DNA of 64,000 nt from Pseudolysinimonas_A sp041984585 (GTDB taxonomy: Bacteria > Actinomycetota > Actinomycetes > Actinomycetales > Microbacteriaceae): positions 1 to 64,000 of the forward strand of contig JBHIXX010000013.1 of NCBI GenBank assembly GCA_041984585.1, written 5' to 3'. The notes beneath the pieces are model-generated. The model saw nothing but the letters and a program-made list of their open reading frames with translations, ran no database searches and was not told where the DNA came from. Of this stretch, positions 16,447-23,165 are shown piece by piece (within the stretch, counting starts at the first letter, position 1; each line of letters begins with the position of its first letter). The position numbers and the translations under genes are program-made.

Positions 16447-18282
16447 ATGGCGCCGGCCGACCACCCCCACCACGACGGTTCGCCGCTCTACGTCGCGACC
16501 GCGACCCCGGCGCTCGGCGACACCGTCGCGGTGCGCCTGCGGGTGCCGCGGTCGTTCGGCGAGGTGTCGCGCGTGCGCACGCGCTCCAACCCCGACCGCG
16601 AGCCGCGCTGGCAGGAGGGGCGCGTGGTGCACGAGGCGCCGGATGCCGTCTGGTGGCAGGCCGACGTCGTGGTCGAGAACCCGGTGCACGGCTACCGGTT
16701 CCTGCTGGAGCAGCCGGATGGCGTCACCTGGTGGCTCAACTCGGCGGGACTGTCGAGCGTCGAGACCCGCGACGTCGACGACTTCCGGATGGTGACCTAC
16801 GCCCCCGCGCCGGAGTGGGCGGCGGCCAGCGTGCTCTACCAGGTGTTCCCCGACCGGTTCGCGCGCTCCGCCGCGGCCGACGACCGCGAGCTCCCCGAGT
16901 GGGCGGAGCCGGCCGCGTGGGACGACCCGGTCGTGCACGTGGGCCCGTCGACGCCGCGCCAGTTCTACGGCGGCGACCTCGCCGGCGTCGCCGAGCACCT
17001 CGACCACCTGGTCGACCTCGGCGTCGACCTGCTCTACCTGACCCCCGTGTTCCCTGCGCGGTCGAACCACCGCTACGACGCGCTCTCGTTCGACGAGGTC
17101 GACCCGCTGCTCGGCGGCGACGCGGCGCTCATCGCGCTCGTCGAGGCGGCGCACGCCCGCGGCATCCGGGTGATCGGCGACCTCACCTCCAACCACTCCG
17201 GTGACGCGCACGAGTGGTTCCGGGCCTCGCACGGCAACCCCGCCGCGCCGGAGAGCGCCTTCTACCTCTGGCTCGACGACGCGCAGCAGACCTACGTGTC
17301 GTGGCTCGGCGTGCCGAGCCTGCCGAAGTTCGACTGGAGCTCGGACGAGCTGCGCCGCCGGTTCATCGACGGACCCGACTCGGTGGTGGGCCGCTGGCTG
17401 CGCCCGCCCTACTCGCTCGACGGATGGCGCATTGACGTCGCCAACATGACCGGCCGCTACCGCGACCAGGACCTGAACGCCGAGGTGCGCACCACCATCC
17501 GGCGCACCATGGAGGCGATCGACCCCGACACGCTGCTGCTCGGCGAGTCGACCAACGACGCCGCCCCCGACTTCCCCGGCGACGCCTTCCACGGCGCGAT
17601 GACCTACGCCAACTTCACCCGCCCGCTGTGGAACTGGCTCTCGGTGCCGGGTCGCCCCGCGGGCGGCGGACTCGGCATGACCCTCGGCCGCACCGTCGAC
17701 TACGACGGCGCGGAGTTCTACGCGCAGCACCGCACCTTCGCGGCCATGTTCCCGTGGCGCACCCGGCTGCAGACCATGAACGCGCTCGACACCCACGACA
17801 CCCCGCGCTTCCTCACCGAGGCGCGCGACGGCGTGCTCCCCGTGGCGTTCGGGCTCGCCGTCACGCTGCCCGGCATCCCGGTGGTGTGGATGGGCGACGA
17901 GTTCGGCATGACCGCCGTCGACGGCGAGCACTCCCGCGAGCCGATGCCGTGGGGGCGCGAGGCCGAGCACGCCGAGACCCTCGACCTGTACCGGCGACTC
18001 ATCGCCCTGCGGCGCTCCCAGCCGGCGCTGACCGGGGGCGGCATCCGCTGGCTCGCCGCCGAGCCCGAGGCGGTGGCGTTCGTGCGCGAGACGGAGTCGT
18101 CGTCGGTGCTGGTCGTCGCGGCCCGGTCCGCCACGACGCTCGACCTCGGGGCGGAACTGCCGGATGCCGCCGTGCCGCTCGAGGGCGCCGCGACGGTGGT
18201 CGACGGGGTCGTCACCACCGACGGACCCGCGTTCGCGGCGTGGGCGCTGCCCGGGGTCGTGCTGCCCGCGTGGGATGCCTGA
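16447..18282 (+). CDS. GH13 alpha-glycosidase with N-terminal CBM34-like domain (neopullulanase/cyclomaltodextrinase type)
   Basis: A 611-residue enzyme. Residues 1-115 form a beta-sandwich like CBM34, then the catalytic barrel starts at SVLYQVFPDRFARS. Catalytic regions are WRIDVANMTG (nucleophile Asp), LLGESTND (acid/base Glu) and ALDTHDTPRF (Asp). No signal peptide, so it is cytoplasmic and probably cleaves imported maltodextrins or cyclodextrins alongside the divergent alpha-glucosidase. No sugar transporter or LacI regulator gene is in the window. The start follows the -10 by 6 nt. Confidence 0.9.
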   Translation: MAPADHPHHDGSPLYVATATPALGDTVAVRLRVPRSFGEVSRVRTRSNPDREPRWQEGRVVHEAPDAVWWQADVVVENPVHGYRFLLEQPDGVTWWLNSAGLSSVETRDVDDFRMVTYAPAPEWAAASVLYQVFPDRFARSAAADDRELPEWAEPAAWDDPVVHVGPSTPRQFYGGDLAGVAEHLDHLVDLGVDLLYLTPVFPARSNHRYDALSFDEVDPLLGGDAALIALVEAAHARGIRVIGDLTSNHSGDAHEWFRASHGNPAAPESAFYLWLDDAQQTYVSWLGVPSLPKFDWSSDELRRRFIDGPDSVVGRWLRPPYSLDGWRIDVANMTGRYRDQDLNAEVRTTIRRTMEAIDPDTLLLGESTNDAAPDFPGDAFHGAMTYANFTRPLWNWLSVPGRPAGGGLGMTLGRTVDYDGAEFYAQHRTFAAMFPWRTRLQTMNALDTHDTPRFLTEARDGVLPVAFGLAVTLPGIPVVWMGDEFGMTAVDGEHSREPMPWGREAEHAETLDLYRRLIALRRSQPALTGGGIRWLAAEPEAVAFVRETESSSVLVVAARSATTLDLGAELPDAAVPLEGAATVVDGVVTTDGPAFAAWALPGVVLPAWDA

Positions 18283-18346
18283 GCGGGGTTCGACGGGCCT
18301 CGAGCGGGTGCTAAAGTCTTTCCTCGTGCCGCCTGCGTGCGGTCGC

Positions 18347-18418
<72 letters not shown>

Positions 18419-18461
18419 CTCGGTTCTCGTCGGTGCACCAAGCGGCGGGGGGAGCCGACCC

Positions 18462-18535
18462 GGCGGGGTAGCTCAGGTGGTTAGAGCACACGGCTCATAA
18501 TCGTGGTGTCGCGGGTTCGAGTCCCGCCCTCGCTA
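18462..18535 (+). tRNA. tRNA-Met (CAT), elongator type
   Basis: 74-nt cloverleaf. The acceptor GGCGGGG pairs with CCTCGCT with a G-U first pair, as in actinobacterial elongator Met tRNAs. CAT is at 18496-18498 and the T-arm is GCGGG-TTCGAGT-CCCGC. It lies 43 nt after tRNA-Thr and is probably co-transcribed. Confidence 0.95.
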
Positions 18536-18542
18536 CACGACG

Positions 18543-18569
18543 AAAGCCCTCGCGAGAGCGGGGGCTTTT
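18543..18569 (+). terminator. Rho-independent terminator after tRNA-Thr/tRNA-Met
   Basis: 11-bp stem (AAAGCCCTCGC / GCGGGGGCTTT, one G-T pair) with a GAGA loop, ending in TTTT. Confidence 0.85.
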
Positions 18570-18645
18570 GACGTGTCAGGAGGCGGGCGAGGCCCGCTGC
18601 GCCGCCGAGCGGGCGCCTGTCGTTCGTTTCGGAGCGGCGCTCGGA

Positions 18646-18651
18646 TAGCGT
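18646..18651 (+). promoter_or_regulatory. -10 box TAGCGT for the DUF2510 gene
   Basis: TAGCGT ends 6 nt before GTG 18658. Confidence 0.55.
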
Positions 18652-18657
18652 GGCCGC

Positions 18658-19299
18658 GTGAGCCAGCTGCCCCCGCCGTCGAGCGAGTCCCGTCGCGATC
18701 CCGCCCCGCAGCCGGGCTGGTACCCGGACCCCGCCGGGGGCGTGCGCTGGTGGGACGGCTCGCGCTGGACCGAGCACCGACGCACCACGGCGGCGCCGCC
18801 GAAGCTCCGCGCCCCCGAGGGCACCGACGGGAACACCCCGTGGATCTGGCTGGTGCTCGTCACCTATGTCGTGCCGTTGATCCCCATCTTCTTCATCGAC
18901 TACGGCGCGATGGTGCGCTTCGACTACGACGACCCGCGGTCGGCCTATGAGGCGATGCTCGCCCCGTTCCTCTCGCCGGCCTACCTGCTGACGATCGTGG
19001 CGTCGCTCGTCTGCTACGTGCTCGGCATCGTGTTCGCGGTGCTCGACCACCGCGAGCTGGGTCGGCGCGGGGTGCCGCGGCCGTTCCACTGGGCCTTCGC
19101 GTTCTTGTCGTACTACGTCTATCCGATCGGCCGCGCGGTGGTCGTCAACTCCCGCACCGGCCGGGGCCTGAACGTGCTGTGGGCGACCGTGGGGGTGTTC
19201 GTGGGGTCGATCCTGCTCAGCGTGCTGCTGTCGGTGATCATCGTCATCGAGGTCTTCGCCAACCTCCCCACGAGCCTGCCCTCCGGCGCGGTGATCTGA
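18658..19299 (+). CDS. DUF2510 domain membrane protein
   Basis: A 213-residue protein. Residues about 18-40 carry the short DUF2510 motif GWYPDPAGGVRWWDGSRWTEH, found at the cytoplasmic ends of many actinobacterial membrane proteins. About four transmembrane helices follow (near residues 60-80, 100-127, 138-158 and 172-200). Function unknown. It and the following peptide gene lie between tRNA-Met and hadA, where many actinobacteria carry rpmG. Confidence 0.75.
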   Translation: MSQLPPPSSESRRDPAPQPGWYPDPAGGVRWWDGSRWTEHRRTTAAPPKLRAPEGTDGNTPWIWLVLVTYVVPLIPIFFIDYGAMVRFDYDDPRSAYEAMLAPFLSPAYLLTIVASLVCYVLGIVFAVLDHRELGRRGVPRPFHWAFAFLSYYVYPIGRAVVVNSRTGRGLNVLWATVGVFVGSILLSVLLSVIIVIEVFANLPTSLPSGAVI

Positions 19300-19393
19300 C
19301 CCGGATCCGGGCTCTCGGAGCCCTCTCGCTGCGTCGGTGGCGGGTCGTATCCTCGGATCCGCGCGACACGCCGACGACACAACATCTAGGGGA

Positions 19394-19423
19394 ATGACAT
19401 CCGTGTAGTTCCCGCTATATAGT
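19394..19423 (+). promoter_or_regulatory. Near-consensus sigma-70-type promoter of the CxxC peptide gene
   Basis: -35 ATGACA (19394-19399), 18-bp spacer, -10 TATAGT (19418-19423); each hexamer differs from consensus at one base. It predicts a start near 19430 and a leader of about 54 nt. It is among the best-matched promoters in the window. Confidence 0.75.
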
Positions 19424-19483
19424 GGTGACCCACGCAGGCCCCGAGCCGGCGCCGGGGACACATCAGACTTCGAGGAGGACCCC

Positions 19484-19564
19484 ATGAACGAGACCGACAA
19501 CGTGGGCGGCTACTCCGTCCCGGTCGACCCGATGGACGACCTGCAGTGCGAGAGCTGCCAGTAG
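19484..19564 (+). CDS. 26-residue CxxC peptide, free-standing gene
   Basis: ATG 19484 is preceded by the strong RBS GAGGAGG (8 nt spacing). The 26 codons start MNETDNVGGYSVPVDP and end in MDDLQCESCQ. The peptide is acidic, has no signal sequence or membrane helix, and its only two cysteines form a terminal C-E-S-C-Q. It has its own promoter and a 12-bp-stem terminator, so it is a complete single-gene transcription unit. I do not recognise a family. Options are a modified peptide precursor, a small metal- or thiol-binding regulator, or a small protein partner. No maturase or transporter gene is adjacent. Confidence 0.7.
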   Translation: MNETDNVGGYSVPVDPMDDLQCESCQ

Positions 19565-19580
19565 GCAGACACCCGATTTT

Positions 19581-19613
19581 CGAGGCCCCGGCTGATCGCA
19601 CGCCGGGGCCTCG
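19581..19613 (+). terminator. Terminator of the CxxC peptide gene
   Basis: Perfect 12-bp stem CGAGGCCCCGGC / GCCGGGGCCTCG with a 9-nt loop, beginning 16 nt after the stop codon and followed by a short T-run (CTTTG). Confidence 0.85.
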
Positions 19614-19688
19614 AGCTTTGCCCGGACGCACCTCCCGGAGTCCGGCGCCCGCGATCGCGGCGCCCCGGGGGTGGCGTCCGCCGTCGGA

Positions 19689-19694
19689 TAGGGT
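19689..19694 (+). promoter_or_regulatory. -10 box TAGGGT for the hadA-like gene
   Basis: TAGGGT ends 6 nt before GTG 19701. It drives the three-gene hadA-hadB-murB unit. Confidence 0.55.
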
Positions 19695-19700
19695 CGACGG

Positions 19701-20141
19701 GTGGCGGTGAACCCCGAGATCCAGGGGAGGACATACCCTCCCGCCGAGCCTTATCTGGTCGGCCGCGAGAAGGTGCGCGAGTTCGCCCGCGCCGTGTTCG
19801 CGACCAGCCCGATCAGCCTCGACCCCGAGGCCGCCCGCGCCGCGGGGCATGCGGATGTGGTGGCCCCGCCGACGTTCGCGATCGCCGTCACCCCGCTCGA
19901 CCGGCTGCTCGACGATCCTGAGGCGGGCGTCGACTTCTCCCGCGTGGTGCACGGCGACCAGCGGTTCACCTTCAGCCGGCCGATCGTGGCCGGCGACCTG
20001 CTCACGACCACCCTCACGGTGGCGAGCGTCAAGTCGATCGGCGGGCACAGCATGGTCACCACCGAGTCGGAGGTGGTCGACGCCGACGGCGCCCACGTCG
20101 TGACGGCCACGTCGACCCTCGTCGTGCGGGGTGACGAGTGA
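19701..20141 (+). CDS. MaoC-like dehydratase, HadA/FAS1-type N-terminal half
   Basis: A 146-residue hot-dog fold protein matching the MaoC dehydratase N-terminal domain (HadA-like). It opens EIQGRTYPPAEPYLVGREKVREFARAV and contains DVVAPPTFAIAVTP and RVVHGDQRFTFSRPIVAGD. Such subunits bind the acyl chain but lack the catalytic His-Asp. It overlaps the hadB-like gene by GTGA, so a heterodimeric (3R)-hydroxyacyl dehydratase is likely. The substrate is uncertain in an organism outside the mycolate group. Confidence 0.85.
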   Translation: MAVNPEIQGRTYPPAEPYLVGREKVREFARAVFATSPISLDPEAARAAGHADVVAPPTFAIAVTPLDRLLDDPEAGVDFSRVVHGDQRFTFSRPIVAGDLLTTTLTVASVKSIGGHSMVTTESEVVDADGAHVVTATSTLVVRGDE

Positions 20142-20539
20142 GCGCCGCAGTGGGCGACGTCGTCGCCGAGCGCACGTTCGAGCTGACCCGCGACTCGCTC
20201 GTGCGCTACGCGGGCGCCTCCGGCGACTTCAACCCCATCCACTACCGCGACGACGTCGCCGCGTCGGTCGGCCTGCCGGGCGTGCTCGCCCACGGCATGC
20301 TCACCATGGGCCTGGCGGTGCAGCCGGTGGTCGACTGGATCGGCGACCCGGCGAAGGTGCTCGACTACCAGTCCAAGTTCACGCGGCCCGTCGTCGTCGA
20401 TCCGCAGGCCGGGGCGACGGTGACTGTCGTCGCGAAGGTCGGCGCCGTCGAGGACGGCGTGCTGCGCATCGACCTCACCGTGTCGGCGGGCGAGCAGACC
20501 GTGCTCGGCAAGGCCCAGGTGCGGGTCGCCGCGCCGTGA
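20138..20539 (+). CDS. MaoC-family hydratase/dehydratase, HadB type
   Basis: A 133-residue hot-dog protein with the hydratase-2 motif YAGASGDFNPIHY and GLPGVLAHGMLTMG, which supplies the catalytic Asp and His. It is the active half of the HadAB-like pair. It overlaps the preceding gene and murB by GTGA junctions at both ends, so the three are tightly coupled. The same hadA-hadB-murB order is common in actinobacteria. Confidence 0.9.
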   Translation: MSAAVGDVVAERTFELTRDSLVRYAGASGDFNPIHYRDDVAASVGLPGVLAHGMLTMGLAVQPVVDWIGDPAKVLDYQSKFTRPVVVDPQAGATVTVVAKVGAVEDGVLRIDLTVSAGEQTVLGKAQVRVAAP

Positions 20540-21684
20540 CGACGTCGGCACGGCTCGCCGACCTCACCACCCTCGGCGTCGGCGGGGAGGCGCACCGTCT
20601 GGTCGAACCCGCGTCCCGCGACGAGCTGGTCGAGGCGACACTCGCCGCGTGGGGCGAGCCGGAGGACTGGCTGCTGCTCGGCGGCGGCTCCAACCTGGTG
20701 GTGGCCGACGACGGCTTCGACGGCACGGTGATCCGCGTCGCGACCCGCGGCATCGAGCGGCTTCCGGATGCCGAACCGCACCGGCCCGACCCGGCCGACG
20801 GCGCCCCCGACCCGGCGCCGCGGGAGCGCACCGTGCGCCTGCGGGTCGAGGCGGGCGAGCCGTGGGATGCCGTCGTGGAGCACGCCGTCGCCTCCGGATG
20901 GGCGGGCATCGAGGCGCTCAGCGGCATCCCCGGGTCGGCCGGCGCCGCGCCGGTGCAGAACATCGGCGCCTACGGGCAGGAGCTCGCCTCCAGCCTGGTC
21001 GCGGTCGACTTCCTCGACTTCGAGACCGGCGAGCTCACGCGGCTGAGCGCCGCGGAACTCGGCCTCGGGTACCGCACGAGCGCGCTCAAGCGCGGCCGAC
21101 TGGGGCTCGTCGTCGCACTCGAGCTGGCGCTCGTCGACTCGCCGGAGTCGCAGCCGATCGCCTACGCGCAGCTCGCGCAGGCCCTGGGCGTGCGACTCGG
21201 CGACCGCGTGCCGGTCGAGACGGTGCGCTCCGCCGTGCTCGAGCTGCGCCGCGGCAAGGGGATGCTGTGGGACCCCGCCGACCCCGACGCGCGCAGCGCG
21301 GGGTCGTTCTTCACCAACCCGGTCGTCTCGGAGGGCTTCGCCCGCGCCCTGCCGGCGGACGCGCCGCGCTGGCCGACGGCGCCGGAGGAGCCGGATCGCG
21401 TGCTGCCGCTCGGGGCGCCGGTGCCCGCCGCCCCGGCGTCGGGCGAGTACCTGGTGAAGCTCAGCGCCGCGTGGCTGATCGAGCGGGCCGGCATCCGCCG
21501 CGGCTTCTCGCTGCCCGGCTCGACCGCCGCAATCTCGTCGAAGCACACGCTCGCGATCGTCAGCCGCGAGGGCGGGACGGCGGCCGACGTGGCGCAGCTC
21601 GCCTCGTTCGTGCAGACGCGGGTGCTCGCCGAGTTCGGGGTGCGCCTGCAGCCCGAACCCGTGCTGGTCGGCGTCGCGCTCTGA
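20536..21684 (+). CDS. murB: UDP-N-acetylenolpyruvoylglucosamine reductase MurB
   Basis: FAD- and NADPH-dependent reductase of 382 residues that forms UDP-N-acetylmuramate for peptidoglycan. FAD motifs LLLGGGSNLVVADDGF and GIPGSAGAAPVQNIGAYGQEL, the Ser active-site stretch SAGSFFTNPVVS and the C-terminal GFSLPGSTAAISSKHTL are present (type I MurB). GTG 20536 overlaps the hadB stop. It converges on aspC. Confidence 0.95.
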   Translation: MTTSARLADLTTLGVGGEAHRLVEPASRDELVEATLAAWGEPEDWLLLGGGSNLVVADDGFDGTVIRVATRGIERLPDAEPHRPDPADGAPDPAPRERTVRLRVEAGEPWDAVVEHAVASGWAGIEALSGIPGSAGAAPVQNIGAYGQELASSLVAVDFLDFETGELTRLSAAELGLGYRTSALKRGRLGLVVALELALVDSPESQPIAYAQLAQALGVRLGDRVPVETVRSAVLELRRGKGMLWDPADPDARSAGSFFTNPVVSEGFARALPADAPRWPTAPEEPDRVLPLGAPVPAAPASGEYLVKLSAAWLIERAGIRRGFSLPGSTAAISSKHTLAIVSREGGTAADVAQLASFVQTRVLAEFGVRLQPEPVLVGVAL

Positions 21685-21754
21685 GCCGCCCGCGCCGGCT
21701 CGCGCCCGCGGTCGGCACGCGGTCGCGGGATCCGCTCCCGGCCCGGGCGTCGAG

Positions 21755-22945
21755 TCAGCCGAACAGCTTCTGCAGCCGCTCGATACCCTCGGCCAGCTTG
21801 TCGTCGGCGAGCGCGTAGCTGAAACGCAGGTACCCGCTGGGGCCGAACGCCTCGCCCGGCACCGGAGCCACCTCGGCGCGCTCCAGGATGAGGTCGGCCA
21901 GTTCGAGCGTCGTCGTCGGGGTGACGCCGCCCCAGTCGCGGCCGAGCAGCCCGGTGACGTCGGGGTACGCGTAGAACGCCCCCTCCGGCATCGGGGTGAC
22001 GACGCCCGGGATGGCGTTGAGCCCGTCGACCATCGCGTGCCGGCGGCGGTCGAACGCCGCGCGCATCGCCACCACCGCGTCCTGCGGCCCGGTGAGCGCC
22101 GCGATCGCCGCGCGCTGCGCGATGTTGTTGACGTTCGAGGTCAGGTGCGACTGCAGGTTGGCGGCCGCGCCGATCGCGTCGGCGGGTCCGACCATCCAGC
22201 CGAGTCGCCATCCGGTCATCGCGTAGCTCTTCGCCACCCCGTTGACCAGGATCGTGCGGTCGGCGAGCGCCGGCACCGCCTCCACGATCGACACGGCGCG
22301 GGCGTCGTCGTAGACGAGGTTCTGGTAGATCTCGTCGGTGATCACCCAGAGCCCGTGCTCCTCGGCCCAGGCGCCGATCGCCGCGACCTCGTCGGGCCGG
22401 TAGACGGCGCCGGTCGGGTTCGACGGCGACACGAACAGCAGCACCTTCGTGCGCGGCGTGCGCGCCGCCTCGAGCTGCTCGACGGTGACCCGGTACCCGG
22501 CGTCGGCGCCGGCGAAGACGTCGACCTGCACCCCGCCGGCGAGCTTGATCGCCTCGGGGTAGGTGGTCCAGTACGGGGTGGGCACGATGACCTCGTCGCC
22601 CGGGTCGATGAGGGTGGCGAACGCCTGATAGACGGCCTGCTTGCCGCCGTTGGTGACGAGCACCTGGCCGGGGCTCACCTCGAGTCCCGAGTCGCGCAGC
22701 GTCTTCGCCGCGATCGCCTCGCGCAGCTCCGGCAGGCCGGCCGCCGGGGTGTAGCGGTGGTTGCGCGGGTCGCGGGCGGCGACGACGGCCGCCTCGACCA
22801 CGTGCTCGGGGGTGGGGAAGTCGGGCTCGCCGGCGGCGAACCCGATGACGGGCCGTCCGGATGCGATGAGCGACTTCGCCTTCGCGTCCACCTTGAGCGT
22901 CGCGGATTCCGCGATCGCGCCGACCCGCTGAGAGATGCGTCCCAC
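21755..22945 (-). CDS. aspC: Pyridoxal-phosphate aminotransferase, class I (aspartate aminotransferase type)
   Basis: A 396-residue fold-type I aminotransferase. The PLP lysine lies in GVAKSYAMTGWRLGWMVG, the conserved SPSNPTGAVY and TDEIYQNLVYD precede it, and FAAGEPDFPTPEHV is near the N terminus. The likely reaction is aspartate + 2-oxoglutarate to oxaloacetate + glutamate. GTG 22945 is set by the -10 TACGAT 8 nt upstream; the longer open frame is Pro/Arg/Gly-rich and runs through terminator hairpins. Its place beside murB and secE matches other actinobacteria. Confidence 0.92.
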   Translation of the reverse strand: MGRISQRVGAIAESATLKVDAKAKSLIASGRPVIGFAAGEPDFPTPEHVVEAAVVAARDPRNHRYTPAAGLPELREAIAAKTLRDSGLEVSPGQVLVTNGGKQAVYQAFATLIDPGDEVIVPTPYWTTYPEAIKLAGGVQVDVFAGADAGYRVTVEQLEAARTPRTKVLLFVSPSNPTGAVYRPDEVAAIGAWAEEHGLWVITDEIYQNLVYDDARAVSIVEAVPALADRTILVNGVAKSYAMTGWRLGWMVGPADAIGAAANLQSHLTSNVNNIAQRAAIAALTGPQDAVVAMRAAFDRRRHAMVDGLNAIPGVVTPMPEGAFYAYPDVTGLLGRDWGGVTPTTTLELADLILERAEVAPVPGEAFGPSGYLRFSYALADDKLAEGIERLQKLFG

Positions 22946-22953
22946 GAGGCTCC

Positions 22954-22959
22954 ATCGTA
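22954..22959 (-). promoter_or_regulatory. -10 box TACGAT for aspC
   Basis: Reads TACGAT on the minus strand, 8 nt before GTG 22945. Confidence 0.5.
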
Positions 22960-22998
22960 CTGAGGCCCGGCCGGGAGCCGACCGTGCCGGACAGGGAG

Positions 22999-23030
22999 AC
23001 GTGGCCCGGGCCGAACGGCCCGGGCCACGT
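22999..23030 (-). terminator. Third hairpin downstream of the LAMTG protein gene
   Basis: Perfect 14-bp stem ACGTGGCCCGGGCC / GGCCCGGGCCACGT with a GAAC loop. It is the promoter-proximal one for aspC. Confidence 0.75.
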
Positions 23031-23037
23031 GAGGGAT

Positions 23038-23076
23038 GGGGCGGAAGCGGAACCCCCCGGTCACCGCTTCCGCCCC
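23038..23076 (-). terminator. Second hairpin downstream of the LAMTG protein gene
   Basis: Perfect 13-bp stem GGGGCGGAAGCGG / CCGCTTCCGCCCC with a 13-nt loop. Confidence 0.75.
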
Positions 23077-23102
23077 CGTCGCGCCCCCGCGCGACGGAGG
23101 GT

Positions 23103-23145
23103 GAGCCCGAGTCGTCTGGGTTGGGGGGCCTCACGACCCGGGCTC
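23103..23145 (-). terminator. First hairpin downstream of the LAMTG protein gene
   Basis: 13-bp stem with one mismatch (GAGCCCGAGTCGT / ACGACCCGGGCTC), 20 nt after the stop codon at 23166. Confidence 0.7.
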
Positions 23146-23165
23146 AACCTCGGCTGGGTGCGCCG

